64,000 bases of DNA. Source: DAHVFY01 sp040388665 (GTDB taxonomy: Bacteria; Chlamydiota; Chlamydiia; Chlamydiales; Rhabdochlamydiaceae). A model generated the notes under the pieces. That model was not told where the DNA came from and did no database searches. It saw only the letters and a program-made list of their open reading frames with translations. Shown in pieces: positions 13,501 through 25,400 of the stretch (its first letter is position 1; each line of letters starts with the position of its first letter). The stretch is from assembly GCA_040388665.1 (NCBI GenBank), contig JAZKBL010000020.1, positions 1-64,000 of the forward strand, read 5' to 3'. A program made the position numbers and the translations under genes.

Positions 13501-16500
13501 TAATAGCCGCACCACGAACGATATTATTTGTAATAATAGAAATTCCAGATGCCCCTAAAGTAGCAAGAGCTCCATTAAAAGTTGTCGTACCTGTACCACT
13601 TGTTTGTGTAATAGAGGTTGCTCGAATGCCTTGAGTCGTCACATTTCCAGCACCGCTGATCGTAAAAGCGCCCACAGCTGCTAAAGAACCTACATTACCA
13701 CCGAGCGTAATCGCTCCTCCGCTCGATAACAAGCTCAGGCTAGACCCGCCATCAATGGTACTCAAGAAAGTCATGCTTCCTCCGCCTATGCTTAAATCAT
13801 ATGTCGAAGGAGCAAAAACAGTAAGCGAGCTTGTGATCAAAAGACTCCCACGCACGACAACCAGACCTCCAGCAAAGTAAGGACCTGATCCAATTTGACT
13901 ATAGTTCCCATCACAAACCGTTGTGGTACCAGGAACGCCTGTTGCTGTTCCAGAATTGTTAACGGTAATATCCCCTCCATCTGTCGTCGTAACATTCCCA
14001 CTACTGAAGAAGTTATTCCCAGCAACATGAATTCCACCAGAGCCAATAAGAGCATCACCATTTAAAGTTGTGGTACCCGTTCCCCCATTAAGCATTGCTG
14101 AATTCGCTGTAATTGCTTGCAGTGTGATATTTTGTGCATTATTAATTGTAAAAGAGCCGACAGGATGGGTCGAACCAATATTGCCAAGAATAACAATATT
14201 ATTTGTTCCAGATTCCAAAAATAAATCAAATGGTGTTGTGCTCAAACTATCGATACTACTCATGAATGTAATTGCATGATTTGCTGCCGCTGTACTCAAC
14301 GAAACTGCATGCGTCAAAAAAACAGCTCCTGTAAAAAGAATCTCATCTCCAGCAACTATCGTATTTCCGATCTGCACCCCACCACTTCCTACTTGAGAAA
14401 AAGCGCCGCTTAAAGAGCAAGTGGCTCCATCTGGCATAGAAAGAAGGCCGCTATTATTAATCTGAAGTGATCCGCCCGTTGTAGTCGTAACAGTGTTATT
14501 AAAAGTAAAAGCGTTTCCAGTGAGGTTAATTCCTAAAGCATGCGCAGTGCTAATAGCTCCATTAAAAGTAGTTGTTCCCATACCGCTATTTTGAGCAAGT
14601 CGACCCACAGTAATGGCATTTGCAGTCACATTGTTAGCAGACGAAATAACCAAAAAGCCAAGAGGAGTTGTTCCCCCACAAGCTCCCATCAGCGTAACAT
14701 CCCCACTTCCTGCTACAAGAACTAAATCTCGCGTCAAGGCCATATCGCTATCAATCGTGCTTCCGAATGTGATTGTAGCACCAGATGGCGTTCCCCCTGC
14801 GTTTGTTGTATCAATTGTAGGTGAACCCATTACAATTACAGCACCTGTTACTGTAACGGTACCACCTGCTGTCGTAATGTTATTGCTCAAATTAAAAACG
14901 CTTGTATCATTGAACGTGATAGAACCCGTTGTCGTTATTGTATTACTTTGCGTAATCGTTGCAGCCGTCACAATTAAAGAAGATAAAGGAGTTACTCCAC
15001 CAACGACCCCCGTAAATGTTGTTATTCCTGTTCCTCCTGCAATCGTTAAAGCTTGGGCGCCATTAAGTGTAGAAGAAAATGTGATGTTAGCATTGTTAGA
15101 TGTAATTGTGCTTGTCCCGCTAAGAAGCACGGGAGCTGAAAAGTTCAATGGATTTGCACCTGTTACCGTCATGTTGCTGCCGATCTGTATTTTATTTGCA
15201 CTTGTAAATACAAGGTTAGTAAGAGGCGTCGCTCCACCAAGACTTCCTGTAAATACGACATCTCCTGCAGTTCCAGCTAATAATGTGAGAGACGTTGCAC
15301 CATTTATAGTATTAACAAATGTAATGGTTGCACCAGTGGCTACTGCTCCCGCATTTGTCGTATCAATCGTCGGAGCTCCCGCAAGGACAACCGGCCCTGT
15401 TAACGTTATAGCGCCACCCGATGTCGTCTCATTAGCACTAACATTAATTGCAGTAGAACCATTGAAGCTAATTGCACCTGTTGTTTTAACAGTATCACTT
15501 TGAGTGATCGTTGCAGCAGTAGCAACAAGTGATGATAGAGCCGTTATTCCACCAACAGCACCTGTAAAAGTTGTAGTTCCTGTTCCTCCTGCAATTATTA
15601 ACGATTGCGCCCCATTAAGTGTTGAAGAAAACATAATGTTCGCATTGTTAGATGTGATTGTACTTGTACCTGTTACGAGCACCGGGGCTGAAAAATTCAG
15701 TGGATTTGCGCCTGTTACCGTAATGTTATTACCCACCTGTATTTGACTAGCGCTTGTAAAAACAAGATTAGCAAGAGGCGTTATAGCACCGACAGCTCCC
15801 GTAAAAGCTGTAGTTCCAGCTCCTGCTATCATTGTTAACGATTGCGCCCCATTAAGTGTTGAAGAAAACGTGATGTTAGCGTTATTAGATGTGACTGCAC
15901 TTGTGCCAGCCAAAAACACTGGAGCTGAAAAATTCAATGGATTTACGCCTGTTACCGTAATGTTATTACCCACCTGTATTTGATTAGCGCTTGTAAAAAT
16001 GAGATTAACAAGAGGCGTTATAGCACCGACAGCTTCACTAAAGACAACATTTCCTGCAGTTCCAGCTCTTAATGTAAGAGCCGTAGCTCCATCCAAAGTG
16101 CTTAAAAATGTGATCGTAGCACCCGTTGCCGTGCTTCCTGCATTCGTTGTATCAATTGCACGAGCTCCTGAAATAGTCACAGGCCCCGATAACGTGACAA
16201 CACCTCCAGATGTCGTCATACTGCCGGCTATGCTAATCAATGAAGAAGCAGTACCATAAGTAATGGCACCTGTTGTTTTTATCGTACTTGTTTGAGTGAT
16301 TGTATTGGCCGATATCACGCTAAGAGAAGTTAAAGGCGTTATTCCACCGACAGCTCCCGTAAAAGTAACCGTTCCTGCAGTTCCTGCCCTCACAGTAAGA
16401 GCTGTAGCGCCGTTTAAAACGCTTGAAAATAGAATAGAAGCACCAGCGCCTACACTCCCTGCATTTGTCGTATCAATTGTAGGAGCTCCTGAAATAGTCG

Positions 16501-19500
16501 CTGCACCAGAAATTGTAATAATACCTCCTGATGTTGTCATATTCCCTGCTATACTACTTGTAGTAGATGCAGTGCCGTATGTTATAAGACCTGTTGTTTG
16601 CACTGTACTACTTTGAGTAATCGCATTTGCTGATATGACATCAAGAGAAGTTAAAGGCGTTATTCCACCGACAACTCCCGTAAAAGTAACCGTTCCTGCA
16701 GTTCCTGCCCTTACAGTAAGAGCTGTAGCGCCGTTTAAAACGTTTGAAAATAGAATAGAAGCACCAGCGCCTACACTCCCTGCATTTGTCGTATCAATTG
16801 TAGGAGCTCCTGAAATAGTCGCTGCACCAGAAATTGTAATAATACCTCCTGATGTTGTCATATTCCCTGCTATACTACTTGTAGTAGATGCAGTGCCGTA
16901 TGTTATAAGACCTGTTGTTTGCACTGTACTACTTTGAGTAATCGCATTTGCTGATACGACATTAAGAGAAGTTAAAGGCGTTATTCCACCAACAGCTCCT
17001 CCAAATGTAGTAATACCTGTTCCTCCAGTAATTGTTAGCGCTCGAGCCCCATTAAGAGTTGAAGAGAACATAATATTCGCATTATTCGATCTGATTGTGC
17101 TTGCACCCGTAAGAAGCACAGGAGCTGAAAAAATAAGTGGATTTGCGCCTGTTACCGTAATGTTACTACCAACCTGTATTTGGACAGCGCTTGCGAAGAC
17201 AATATTCGTTGGCGCTGCAACAGCACCTACTCCTCCTGAAAAACTAATATTTCCACTCGTTCCAGCGCTTAGCGTAAGAGCTGTTGCCCCATTTAACGTT
17301 CCTCCAAATACAATAGAAGCTCCAGATACCGTTCCTCCCGCATTTGTTGTGTCAATCGTCGGCGCAGCTGAAACTGTAACACCGCCGCTTAAGGCTACAA
17401 CACCTCCTGATGTTGTGATGTTTCCAGCTATGTTAATTATAGACGTAGGTCCGCCGTAACTTATGAGGCCTGTCGTTTTAACCGTACTGCTTTGAGTGAT
17501 CGTTGCTGCTGTGACATTAAGAAGAGAAAGTGGGGTTGTTCCGCCAACAGCTCCTGTAAAAGTCGTAGTTCCAGTGCCACCTGTAATCGTTAAAGGCTGA
17601 GCACCATTAAGCGTCGTTGAAAACGTAATATTTGCATCATTGGACATGATAGTGCTTGTTCCTACAAGACTGGCAGGAACAGAAAAAATGAGCGGATTTG
17701 CACCTGTTACTGTAATATTATTTCCAATTTGCACAAGCGCTGCACTTGTAAATGTAATATTAGTAAGAGAACTTGTATCACCAACCGCTCCTGTAAAGAT
17801 AACATTGCCCGCGGTTCCAGCTCTTAACGTTAGTGCCGTGGATCCATTTACAGTACTCGTAAAGGTAATTGTAGCGCCAGTTGCTACCCCCCCTGCATTC
17901 GTCGTATCAATCGTCGGTGCATTTAAAATCGCAACAGGACCCGTTAATGTAATTGTCCCACCGGCTGTTGTTTGATTCCCTCTCACATTGATTGCAGTTG
18001 TTCCCGTATAGCTAATAGAACCTGTAGTTTTCACTGTCGAAGTTTGCGTAATCGTAGCACCTGTTGCAATCAATGAGGCCAATGCTGTCGTTCCACCAAC
18101 AGCACCAGTAAAAGTCACAATACCGCCAGTTCCTGCAGTACACGTCAAATTTTGAGCTCCATTCACTGTGTTGGAGAAAGAAATACTCCCCCCTGCTGGA
18201 GAAGCTCCTGCATTAGTGCTGTCTAATACAACAGGCGCTCCAACAGTGACAACACCTACAAGAGAAATTGCAGCTCCACGTGTCGTAATATTCGCATTTA
18301 AGCTAATAGGACCAGAACTTCCAGACCCAGCCGTTAAAGATAAAGAAACGCCAGAATTGGTCATCGTAACAGCATTTGTCACCGTAATAGAACTACTACC
18401 CGTTCTCTGAGCGCAGAGGGCAACATTTGTAGCCGATGCCGCAATTGTCGCAGGGGCAATAGTGATAGAACCCGTTGTACCACAATTTGGAGCTGAACCT
18501 TGAGCAATTGTTCCACCGCCTCCTGTAGCAATAGTAATCGAAGCTGGATCTAGCAACCAGTTACCAAAGGCCCCTTTCATAGCCTCTGTATTTACATAAC
18601 CACTTTCTGAAACACCTAAAATTTCTTTTCCCGATGTTTCAACAAAGCCCCCATTTCCTCCTTGAGGACCTCCCCGCGCATAAATTTTGCCATTAAAAAG
18701 CGTTGTATCATCTGACCATACAATAACCCTTCCGCCATCTCCCCTTTCTTGGGCGTCAGCATAAATGATCGAACCTTCATCAACCATCGTTAATATCGAT
18801 CTCCGCAAATCTCCCTTGCCTTGATAATCGCCGCCTATAAAGACGGCACCTTCACCTGTTGCAGATGATGCATCAATAAAGGCCGCCTTAAGATAAACTT
18901 CATCTCCAAGAAGTTCAATTCTTGTCCCCGTTAATTCTCCTGAAACTTCTACTTTTCCATCACCATTGACAACAATACTTGATGCTTTAATCTGGCTTTT
19001 ATCAAGAAGGTGTATCACCCCATCTATCTCTTCAAGAGTGTTGGCTTGAATAATGCCGTCTGTATTGATCATCTCCTCAATCACTTTTCTTGCAACCGAT
19101 ATGGTCAACTCAACAGAATTGTAAGGAGAATAAATTTCTCCTTCATTTTCTATAAGAGCTTTTTCAAGATCGCCGCTTGCAGTAAAGCTGATAAGCCCAT
19201 CATGGGAAAAATCAAGAACAACACGTTCTTTTGCAGCTAAAATAACTTTATCTGTTTTTGCTAAAATCGAACCTCTATTCTGAATAACAGGAGACAAAAG
19301 CGTCACAAATCCCTCTGAAAAAATGCTTCCCTCATTTACAATAGAAGCTTCTTTGTTTTGGAGGTAAAAAGCGTAATTCTCAGATAAGAAATCCTCGTTA
19401 TTGATGTTTAACGTGGAAGCAACAATCGATCCTACATTGATCACAGCATCTTGTCCAAAGTAAATCCCATTAGGATTCACAAGAAAAAATCGACCATTCG

Positions 19501-19777
19501 CATCAAGTCTTCCAAAAATATCACTACGAGCTTTTCCTTGAACCTTTGCCAAAATACAAGAATCTTTATTCGGCTGAATGAAAGAAACACGCTCATGAGC
19601 ATCAATTCCAAAACTCTCAAAATACAAAATCGCTCTTTCTGAGGTTGTAATCGATACCGCCGAAGCATTTTCTACACTACAAGAGGCCTCTCCAGACGCA
19701 ATCTCCATGCCTTGCGGTAAGGCAAAAAGAGAAACTCCTGAAATAAGAATCATGACAAAAATGATTGTTCTGATCAT
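1509..19777 (-). CDS. Giant filamentous-haemagglutinin-like (TpsA-type) secreted repeat protein, C-terminus lost
   Basis: The start is ATG at 19775-19777, preceded at 7 bases by AGGAG. About 6,090 residues remain up to the junction. Residues 1-20 are a signal peptide, followed by a two-partner-secretion domain with the characteristic NPNGI motif at 101-105. The rest is thousands of residues rich in Thr, Ser, Gly, Asn and Ile in beta-helix-like repeats, with recurring modules of about 107 residues containing phrases such as TIDTTNAG, GGTGTTTF and ITVTGANPL. Proteins of this class are exported through a TpsB/Omp85 partner and form long surface or released fibres, often adhesins. No tpsB gene is in the window. 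The last chlamydial residues run into poly-Pro (CMAPPPP); everything after that on the minus strand is antisense to the GC-rich genes and is not real coding sequence. A Pro-rich segment followed by a C-terminal anchor may exist in the true genome. Confidence 0.85.
6027..7056. repeat. Large direct repeat inside the giant adhesin gene, copy A
   Basis: This 1.03-kb block recurs 5,955 bases later (11982-13011) with no difference that I could find by eye. Flanking sequence on both sides is still related but clearly diverged (first differences at 6026 and 7057). The offset is a multiple of three, so the reading frame is kept. It encodes several beta-helix modules. Confidence 0.85.
11982..13011. repeat. 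Large direct repeat inside the giant adhesin gene, copy B
   Basis: This is the second copy of the block at 6027-7056, offset by 5,955 bases. Such perfect identity inside a family of otherwise diverged modules points to a recent duplication or gene conversion, or to an assembly copy of one unit. Confidence 0.85.
16322..16963. repeat. Tandem 321-bp repeat (two near-identical units) in the adhesin gene
   Basis: Units begin at 16322 and 16643 and differ at only a few positions. A third, diverging unit begins at 16964 with the same 321-base period. One unit encodes 107 residues, which is the basic module length of this part of the protein. The period is divisible by three, so unit gain or loss would change protein length without a frameshift. 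Confidence 0.85.
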
Positions 19778-19887
19778 AGAAACTCCTAAAAATCCTGTTT
19801 TTGAGGACACATACATTTATGAATCACCATGTTATCAAAAAAAAATGTTTGTAAAAATAAAAAATTTTACATCACCATGCGCGTGTG

Positions 19888-20032
19888 TATACACAAGTGA
19901 ATTCAAAAATTGGAGTTTTGATAAAGCCGACGCCGCAGCAGCGCGTGTGGCTACACACGTGCGATACAGGCGGCTTCAAAGATAGAGATGCCGGCGCAGT
20001 CAAAAACCAATTATTGAGTTCACTTGTGTATA
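19888..20032. mobile_element. Palindromic MITE-like element with conserved core and inner hairpin (copy 1)
   Basis: The ends are 26-bp inverted repeats (19888-19913 and 20007-20032) with two mismatches. Inside lies a GC-rich core: GCCGCAGCA at 19932-19940, a 9-bp hairpin stem (19941-19949 with 19954-19962, loop GCTA, one G-T pair), then GATACAGGCGG at 19963-19973. The same core, with a different hairpin sequence, occurs in the element at 53072-53247. It contains no open reading frame of note. It sits in the divergent gap between the giant adhesin gene (-) and the gene at 20091 (+). I see no clear target-site duplication. A REP-like or MITE-like non-autonomous element is the best guess; a structured regulatory RNA is the alternative. 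Confidence 0.7.
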
Positions 20033-20090
20033 AATTAGATTGTATATAAGTAGTGAAAAGATTAAATGTTGGGTTACAAGGAGGGAGCTT

Positions 20091-20915
20091 ATGTCAAAAA
20101 TGCGCGCTTTAATTCTTTCAATATGTGCAACTACAACCTGTTTTTCAGCAGAAATCAATAACCAAACACCCAATCCTGAGGAATTAAGAGTTGTGCCTAT
20201 GCGCAGATCGCCTGAAGCGGACGAGGTTGAAATGACTATCGTCTATCCAAAAGAAAATGAAGTTAAAACAAGTCAGCCTCTTAACCTCCAAATGCGCCTT
20301 GAAGGCTTTCCCTTAGGCATCGATTCTGAACTTCCAAGGGAACATGAAATTTTTAACGATCCTCAAGGGCAATGCGTAAGAGTCGCAATCGATAATCGCC
20401 CCCATTTCTCAGAAAATGAAGCATTTATTGACGCGCTTGATGATTACGAGGAATACTATGAAGAAGACATGGAGTTTAAAGTCCCCTTCAACTTAGAACC
20501 CGGCATGCACATCATGCGTACATTTCTTGTACGTTCTTTTGGTGAATGTTTAAAGTGTGAGAGATGCTTTGCCGTGCGCACCTTTTACGTGCAGTCTAAA
20601 ACACCAACCCTTGATATAGATCTAACTCAGCCTTACCTGACTTATAACGAACCTCAAGGAAAGTATCACTTCAACCCTTCTATGCCCCTTCTTTTAGATT
20701 TCTATCTAACAAATTGCCAGTTATCAAAAGATGGCTATAAAGTGCGTCTGACCGTTGATGGAAAAGATAAAAGGGTCCTATATTCTTGGGTTCCCTATTA
20801 TCTTTATGGATTGTCTAAGGGAAATCATACCATTAAGCTCGAGCTCATCGATCCAGAAAATCACACTGTCCCCGGCCTATTTAACACAATTGAAAGAACA
20901 GTTATCCTTGAGTGA
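20091..20915 (+). CDS. Exported protein of unknown function
   Basis: The ATG at 20091 is chosen because AAGGAGGG lies 7 bases upstream; an in-frame start at 20040 lacks such a site. The product is 274 residues with an N-terminal signal (MSKMRALILSICATTTCFSA, cut after Ala20). The mature part is acidic in the middle (a run of Asp/Glu/Tyr near residues 120-130) and has a Cys cluster (GECLKCERC) near residue 155. The second half looks beta-rich, with phrases such as KLELIDPENH that resemble Ig-like or bacterial surface beta-sandwich folds. I do not recognise the family. Its stop overlaps the tail of the convergent pseudouridine synthase gene by 14 bases. Confidence 0.8.
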   Translation: MSKMRALILSICATTTCFSAEINNQTPNPEELRVVPMRRSPEADEVEMTIVYPKENEVKTSQPLNLQMRLEGFPLGIDSELPREHEIFNDPQGQCVRVAIDNRPHFSENEAFIDALDDYEEYYEEDMEFKVPFNLEPGMHIMRTFLVRSFGECLKCERCFAVRTFYVQSKTPTLDIDLTQPYLTYNEPQGKYHFNPSMPLLLDFYLTNCQLSKDGYKVRLTVDGKDKRVLYSWVPYYLYGLSKGNHTIKLELIDPENHTVPGLFNTIERTVILE

Positions 20916-21744
20916 ATTTTAAAAGCTCTTGAGGAAGCGGCGTCTCAAAGCAAAGGCGCTTTCTTGTTATAGGATGAACAAATCCAAGTTTTCTAGCATG
21001 TAAGCACAGACGGCCTACAAGATCTGCTTCAGCACAGTATTTTTTATCTCCGACAACCGGATGCCCCGCTTCCTTACAATGCACGCGGATTTGATTCTTA
21101 CGCCCTGTTTCTAAAATAAGTCTTATAGCCGTTGTACTGCGCTTTTTCTTTAAAACTTCATAATGCGTGATCGCAAGCTGCCCCTGTTCTGGATCAGATA
21201 CGCTGCTTACGTTGTAGACCTCATCTTCACGCAGATAACTTTGCCACGTCCCTTTTTCTTCCTGAATAAGCCCTTGAACGACAGCAAAGTATTCTCTTTC
21301 AATATCATGACTTAAAAATAATTTTTTAAAAGCATCACGGGAGGCTTCTGTATATGTAAAAAGCATCACACCCGATGTTTCCCTGTCCAAACGGTGTACA
21401 GGATAAACTCTACCTGCATGAAACCGACGCTTTAAGATAGCGTGCGCTGTTGTCCACTTCTGAAAATCGGTCGCAACACTTAAAAGACCTTCGGGCTTAT
21501 TGATAACGACAAGATGCTCATCTTCAAATAGAACTTCAATTTTTTCTTCGATAAATTGCGTGCGATTTCCTAAAGAAATTTTTTCATCTTTCTTAACGAT
21601 CTGCGAGGCTCTTTGCCCTGTTTTTCCATTAATTGTAATCCGTCCCCTCTCAATCCAGGAACGCAGTGTATTTTTTGAACTCTCAGGAAAAAGTTGAGCC
21701 AGCGCCTCTAAAAGCGTCATCTCTTGTGTAATTGTATTTTTCAT
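20902..21744 (-). CDS. RluA/RluD-family pseudouridine synthase
   Basis: The protein has 280 residues. An S4 RNA-binding domain occupies about residues 10-70 (SSKNTLRSWIERGRITINGK). The catalytic domain follows, with the family signature HRLDRETSGVMLF, whose Asp is the nucleophile, near residue 120. The enzyme converts uridine to pseudouridine in rRNA or tRNA in the cytoplasm. The S4 plus RluA layout suggests a large-subunit rRNA target (RluC/RluD class), but the exact site cannot be read from the sequence. It is convergent with the gene at 20091 and divergent from the FKBP gene. Confidence 0.9.
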   Translation of the reverse strand: MKNTITQEMTLLEALAQLFPESSKNTLRSWIERGRITINGKTGQRASQIVKKDEKISLGNRTQFIEEKIEVLFEDEHLVVINKPEGLLSVATDFQKWTTAHAILKRRFHAGRVYPVHRLDRETSGVMLFTYTEASRDAFKKLFLSHDIEREYFAVVQGLIQEEKGTWQSYLREDEVYNVSSVSDPEQGQLAITHYEVLKKKRSTTAIRLILETGRKNQIRVHCKEAGHPVVGDKKYCAEADLVGRLCLHARKLGFVHPITRKRLCFETPLPQELLKFTQG

Positions 21745-21838
21745 AGGGCTCTTATGGTAGACTTTTTAAAGACAAAAATCAATAGACAAAATCTCTTTGC
21801 TATTTTAGTCTTAAGTACTTTACCACAGGGAGCATACC

Positions 21839-22456
21839 ATGAATTCAACCAAAGAAAAAGTTAGCTACTGCATCGGCCTTGAGACCGGAAAAAGTTTAAA
21901 ACAACAATTTGCAGACATGGATCTTACGCTTGTCCTTGAAGGATTCACAGACGCTATCGAAGAAAAATCGTTAAAGCTTCCCGTAGAAGAAGTCCGCACC
22001 GTCATGCAGGCTTTAAAGCAACAAATCGAGCAGCAACAACGCAATTACATCGCTAAAGCTTCTGAAGAAAACAAAAAGCTCGGAGAAGCCTTCCTTGCGG
22101 ACAACAAGAAAAAAGAAGACATCACCACACTTCCAAGCGGTCTTCAATACAAAGTCCTTCACCAAGGCAATGGCCCCTCTCCTACGACGCTCGATATCGT
22201 CCAAACACACTACCGCGGCTATTTCCTTGATGGCAGAGTGTTCGACAGCTCTTACGAAAGAGGCAAGCCTCAGATATTCCCCGTCAACAGAGTGATTGCA
22301 GGCTGGTCAGAAGCGCTAAAGATGATGAAAGTGGGCGACAAATGGCAAATCTTCATCCCTTCCTACCTCGCTTACGGCGAAGTCGGCTTCGGCAACGACA
22401 TCGGCCCTAACATGACCCTCATCTTCGAAATGGAACTGCTCGGAATTAATCCGTAG
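21839..22456 (+). CDS. FKBP-type peptidyl-prolyl isomerase (FklB/Mip-like)
   Basis: The product is 205 residues: an N-terminal helical dimerisation domain (about 1-90, Gln/Glu/Lys-rich) and a C-terminal FKBP domain (about 95-205). The latter has the expected segments LPSGLQYKVL, YRGYFLDGRVFDSSYERG, VIAGWSEALKMM and IPSYLAYGE. It catalyses proline cis-trans isomerisation in protein folding. No signal peptide is present, so it should be cytoplasmic like FklB, unlike the lipoprotein Mip of Chlamydia. GGGAGC lies 9 bases before the ATG. Its end overlaps the tail of the next, convergent gene by 11 bases. Confidence 0.92.
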   Translation: MNSTKEKVSYCIGLETGKSLKQQFADMDLTLVLEGFTDAIEEKSLKLPVEEVRTVMQALKQQIEQQQRNYIAKASEENKKLGEAFLADNKKKEDITTLPSGLQYKVLHQGNGPSPTTLDIVQTHYRGYFLDGRVFDSSYERGKPQIFPVNRVIAGWSEALKMMKVGDKWQIFIPSYLAYGEVGFGNDIGPNMTLIFEMELLGINP

Positions 22457-25400
22457 ACCCATCTAAAATTAAAGAGGGAGGGCTCTTTGGGGCTTTTCCT
22501 TCTTCTTCCGGGTCGTATAAAATCACGCAGCTGCCTGCAGGTATTGAATAGATCCCATTCGTTTTAGCATGACCGTCACCGTACAAACGAAAGAAAGGAT
22601 CCACATATTCACGGCAACCATTTGTAGAAAACGATCTAGCTTCCTCTTCAAAAGACTTTAATGATAACGATTTCAAACTAGTCTCTTCTATCCAACCTCC
22701 GCTCGATTCCTTGAGTGTAATTAAAGGAAGACCTAATTCTTGTGCACGAATAATTGAAAACTTCAAAAGAGCTTCTTGCAAAAAGGTTTTATTCCCATTT
22801 AAAGTATAGGGATTAGTTAATAGAAGAACAGGTTTTTTACTTTTATTACCCCATAAAAAGTGCGCCGACATCCTAATGATAAGCTCATTATTTTGATTTT
22901 CAAAACCAAAAAGACGGATTTTCCCATCCGCTAAATGACCAATAAGGTACTCGCGATTTTTCCCCCCATCAATATTAAGACATCCTCCGGTATCTCTTCC
23001 CATAAGCATGAGTTGAGAAAAATCAGCTGTATCAACAAAACGCCAACCCTTATATTTCTCTCCCTCTAGCTCAGCTGATTTGACGATTCCTTGCGACCAC
23101 TTTTCTAATAAATTCCCAAATCCACTATTTTTCAGCTTATTAAGATGAGCTGTATTCATACGCCAACTTGAAAACTCATTCTTCACCAAAGAAACACAAC
23201 ATTTTTTAAATGTTTCATAACTTTCTATATCATCTTTTTTTATTAAATGTTCTGGCTTTTCTGAATAATTTAAAATGCTTGAATAAGTAAAAATTGTTTG
23301 CCCTGCTCTTAATCGTTTGAAAAGTTTCATAAAATCTGCATAAAACTGCTCTCCATGCTCGTCGTGACCCAAAAAGTCTTTCAACGCACTTATAGATAAT
23401 AACTGCAACTCAATTAAGCTAATTTTAGAACCCTTCTCAACAATCTGTTTAGACTTACCCCAAAGAATCAACGCTGTTAAAAACGTAATTTTATTAACAT
23501 ATTTACTATTATGCTTGGATAATAATTGTTGATTTTTATCTATTTTCAGTTTTTTTTCTAACTTATTGTCCGTTCTTAAAATCTCTATTTTCGTTGTCAT
23601 AGGCTCAAAGAAAATATGCTGAAAAATAAAAACTCGTTCTGATGGAGGTAATGACATCAAAGTATCTAGGAAGGAATAAAGCTTTTTTAGATGTTTTGAC
23701 TTTTTTAAAATAGAGCTGCCATCTTGTAAACTTTGAATCCATGCGGTTCTTAAAAGATCTCGTTCGTTTACTTCAAGCCCACTAGATAAAAGAATTAAAT
23801 CCCCCATAAAAACTAGTCTCTCGATTCTGCTAGCACGATCGCGTGGATCTAAAACATTAAAATTTTTAAAATTTTCAACCATTACATGAGGGTCTTTTTC
23901 TAAAATTTTTCTAGCCCACATTAAATATTTATCAGAAGCAATGTAAAATTTCTGAAAATTAACAGCCAGAGCAAAAGGCTCTCTTTCTAAAAGCTTATTA
24001 ACTAGCTTATCATGTTGAAAACAACTCACAAAAAGTTTGAGTTTTTCAAAATTGTAAGCCAATGCATTCAGATCTCTTTCTAAAAGCTCATCAAATAGCT
24101 CCGCATACCTATCAAAGTCAATAAATGTTGATAAATTATGTACTAATGCACCTGGATCTCTCTTTAAAAGCCTATCAGCCCACATAGACCAATCTCCAAG
24201 ATTAGTAATAAAATTCTCCATATAGAGAGCTAATGCGCTCGGATCCTTTTCGAAAATTTTTTCTGCCCACGCAGCTTTACCTTTAGAATTAATCTTAAAT
24301 TGTCTCCAATACCTGGCTAACACTCTAGGATCTTTCTCGAAAAACTTTTCAGCCAATATAGAATGATCTACAGAATCTTTGTTAAATTTTTCCAAATTAA
24401 AAACTAATGCATGCGGATTCTTATCGAGAATCTTTTCTGCCCATATTAAACTGTCTGCAATATTAAATTTTTCCCAATGATCAGCTAATACTTCCGAGTC
24501 ATTTTCTAAAAATCTTGTAGCCAATATAGAATGCTGCGCAGCATCAATATTGAACTTTTCAAAATGATTAGCTAATGCTTTTGGATTTTTTTCGAAAATC
24601 TTTTCCGCCCACGCAAAATGCTCCGAAGGATCGATATTGAATTTTTCAAAANNNNNNNNNNNNNNNNNNNNNNNNNNNNNNNNNNNNNNNNNNNNNNNNN
24701 NNNNNNNNNNNNNNNNNNNNNNNNNNNNNNNNNNNNNNNNNNNNNNNNNNNTGATCAGCTAATGTTTTTGGATCTTTTTCGAAAATCTTTTCTGCCCACA
24801 CAGAATACTCCGCAGGATCGATATTAAATTTTTCAAAATGATCAGCTAATGTTTTTGGATCTTTTTCGAAAATCTTTTCTGCCCACACAGAATGCTCTGC
24901 AGAATCGATATTGAACAGTTTAAAATAGCACGCAAGTGTAGTTGTATGTTTCTTCACGAGCAGCTTATTCTCTAGAAGCTTTTTAAGTAGTATAGCATAT
25001 TCGTGTTCTCCAAGGGAAAAACTGTTAACATTTAAGATATAGGAAGAAAATGTCGAAAAACATCCCCCATCCTCTTTTAACAGCTCTTTAACAATTTCGA
25101 GATGACCATCGAGATCGATCTTAAATTTTGTTAAATTCTTCACCAATAACCAAGGATATCTATACAAAATTTGTTTAGCCAACCTCAAATGCCCGGCAGA
25201 GTCAATGGTAAAATTTCTTAAACACCTAACTATTGTATCAACACTATCAGCATCGCATTTTTCTAATAATTTTTCGGCGCATATCAAGTGCTGTGAAGAA
25301 TCAACATTAAATATGTTAAAATTACGCGCAAATACACAAGGCTGTTTTTCTAAAAATTTTTCCATTACCTCAGGATGTTTTTCAAAATCAATATTGAAAA

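Noticed and set aside
1743..18410. Many plus-strand open frames of 60-300 codons, the longest at 14613-15503
   Set aside because: They are shadows of the repeat-rich adhesin gene on the other strand: repeated Val/Pro/Thr peptides that recur with the same period as the modules, without ribosome-binding sites.
24500..24930. CRISPR-like array from the regular 87-bp units
   Set aside because: Units are in frame, wholly coding, and have no alternation of constant repeat and unique spacer.
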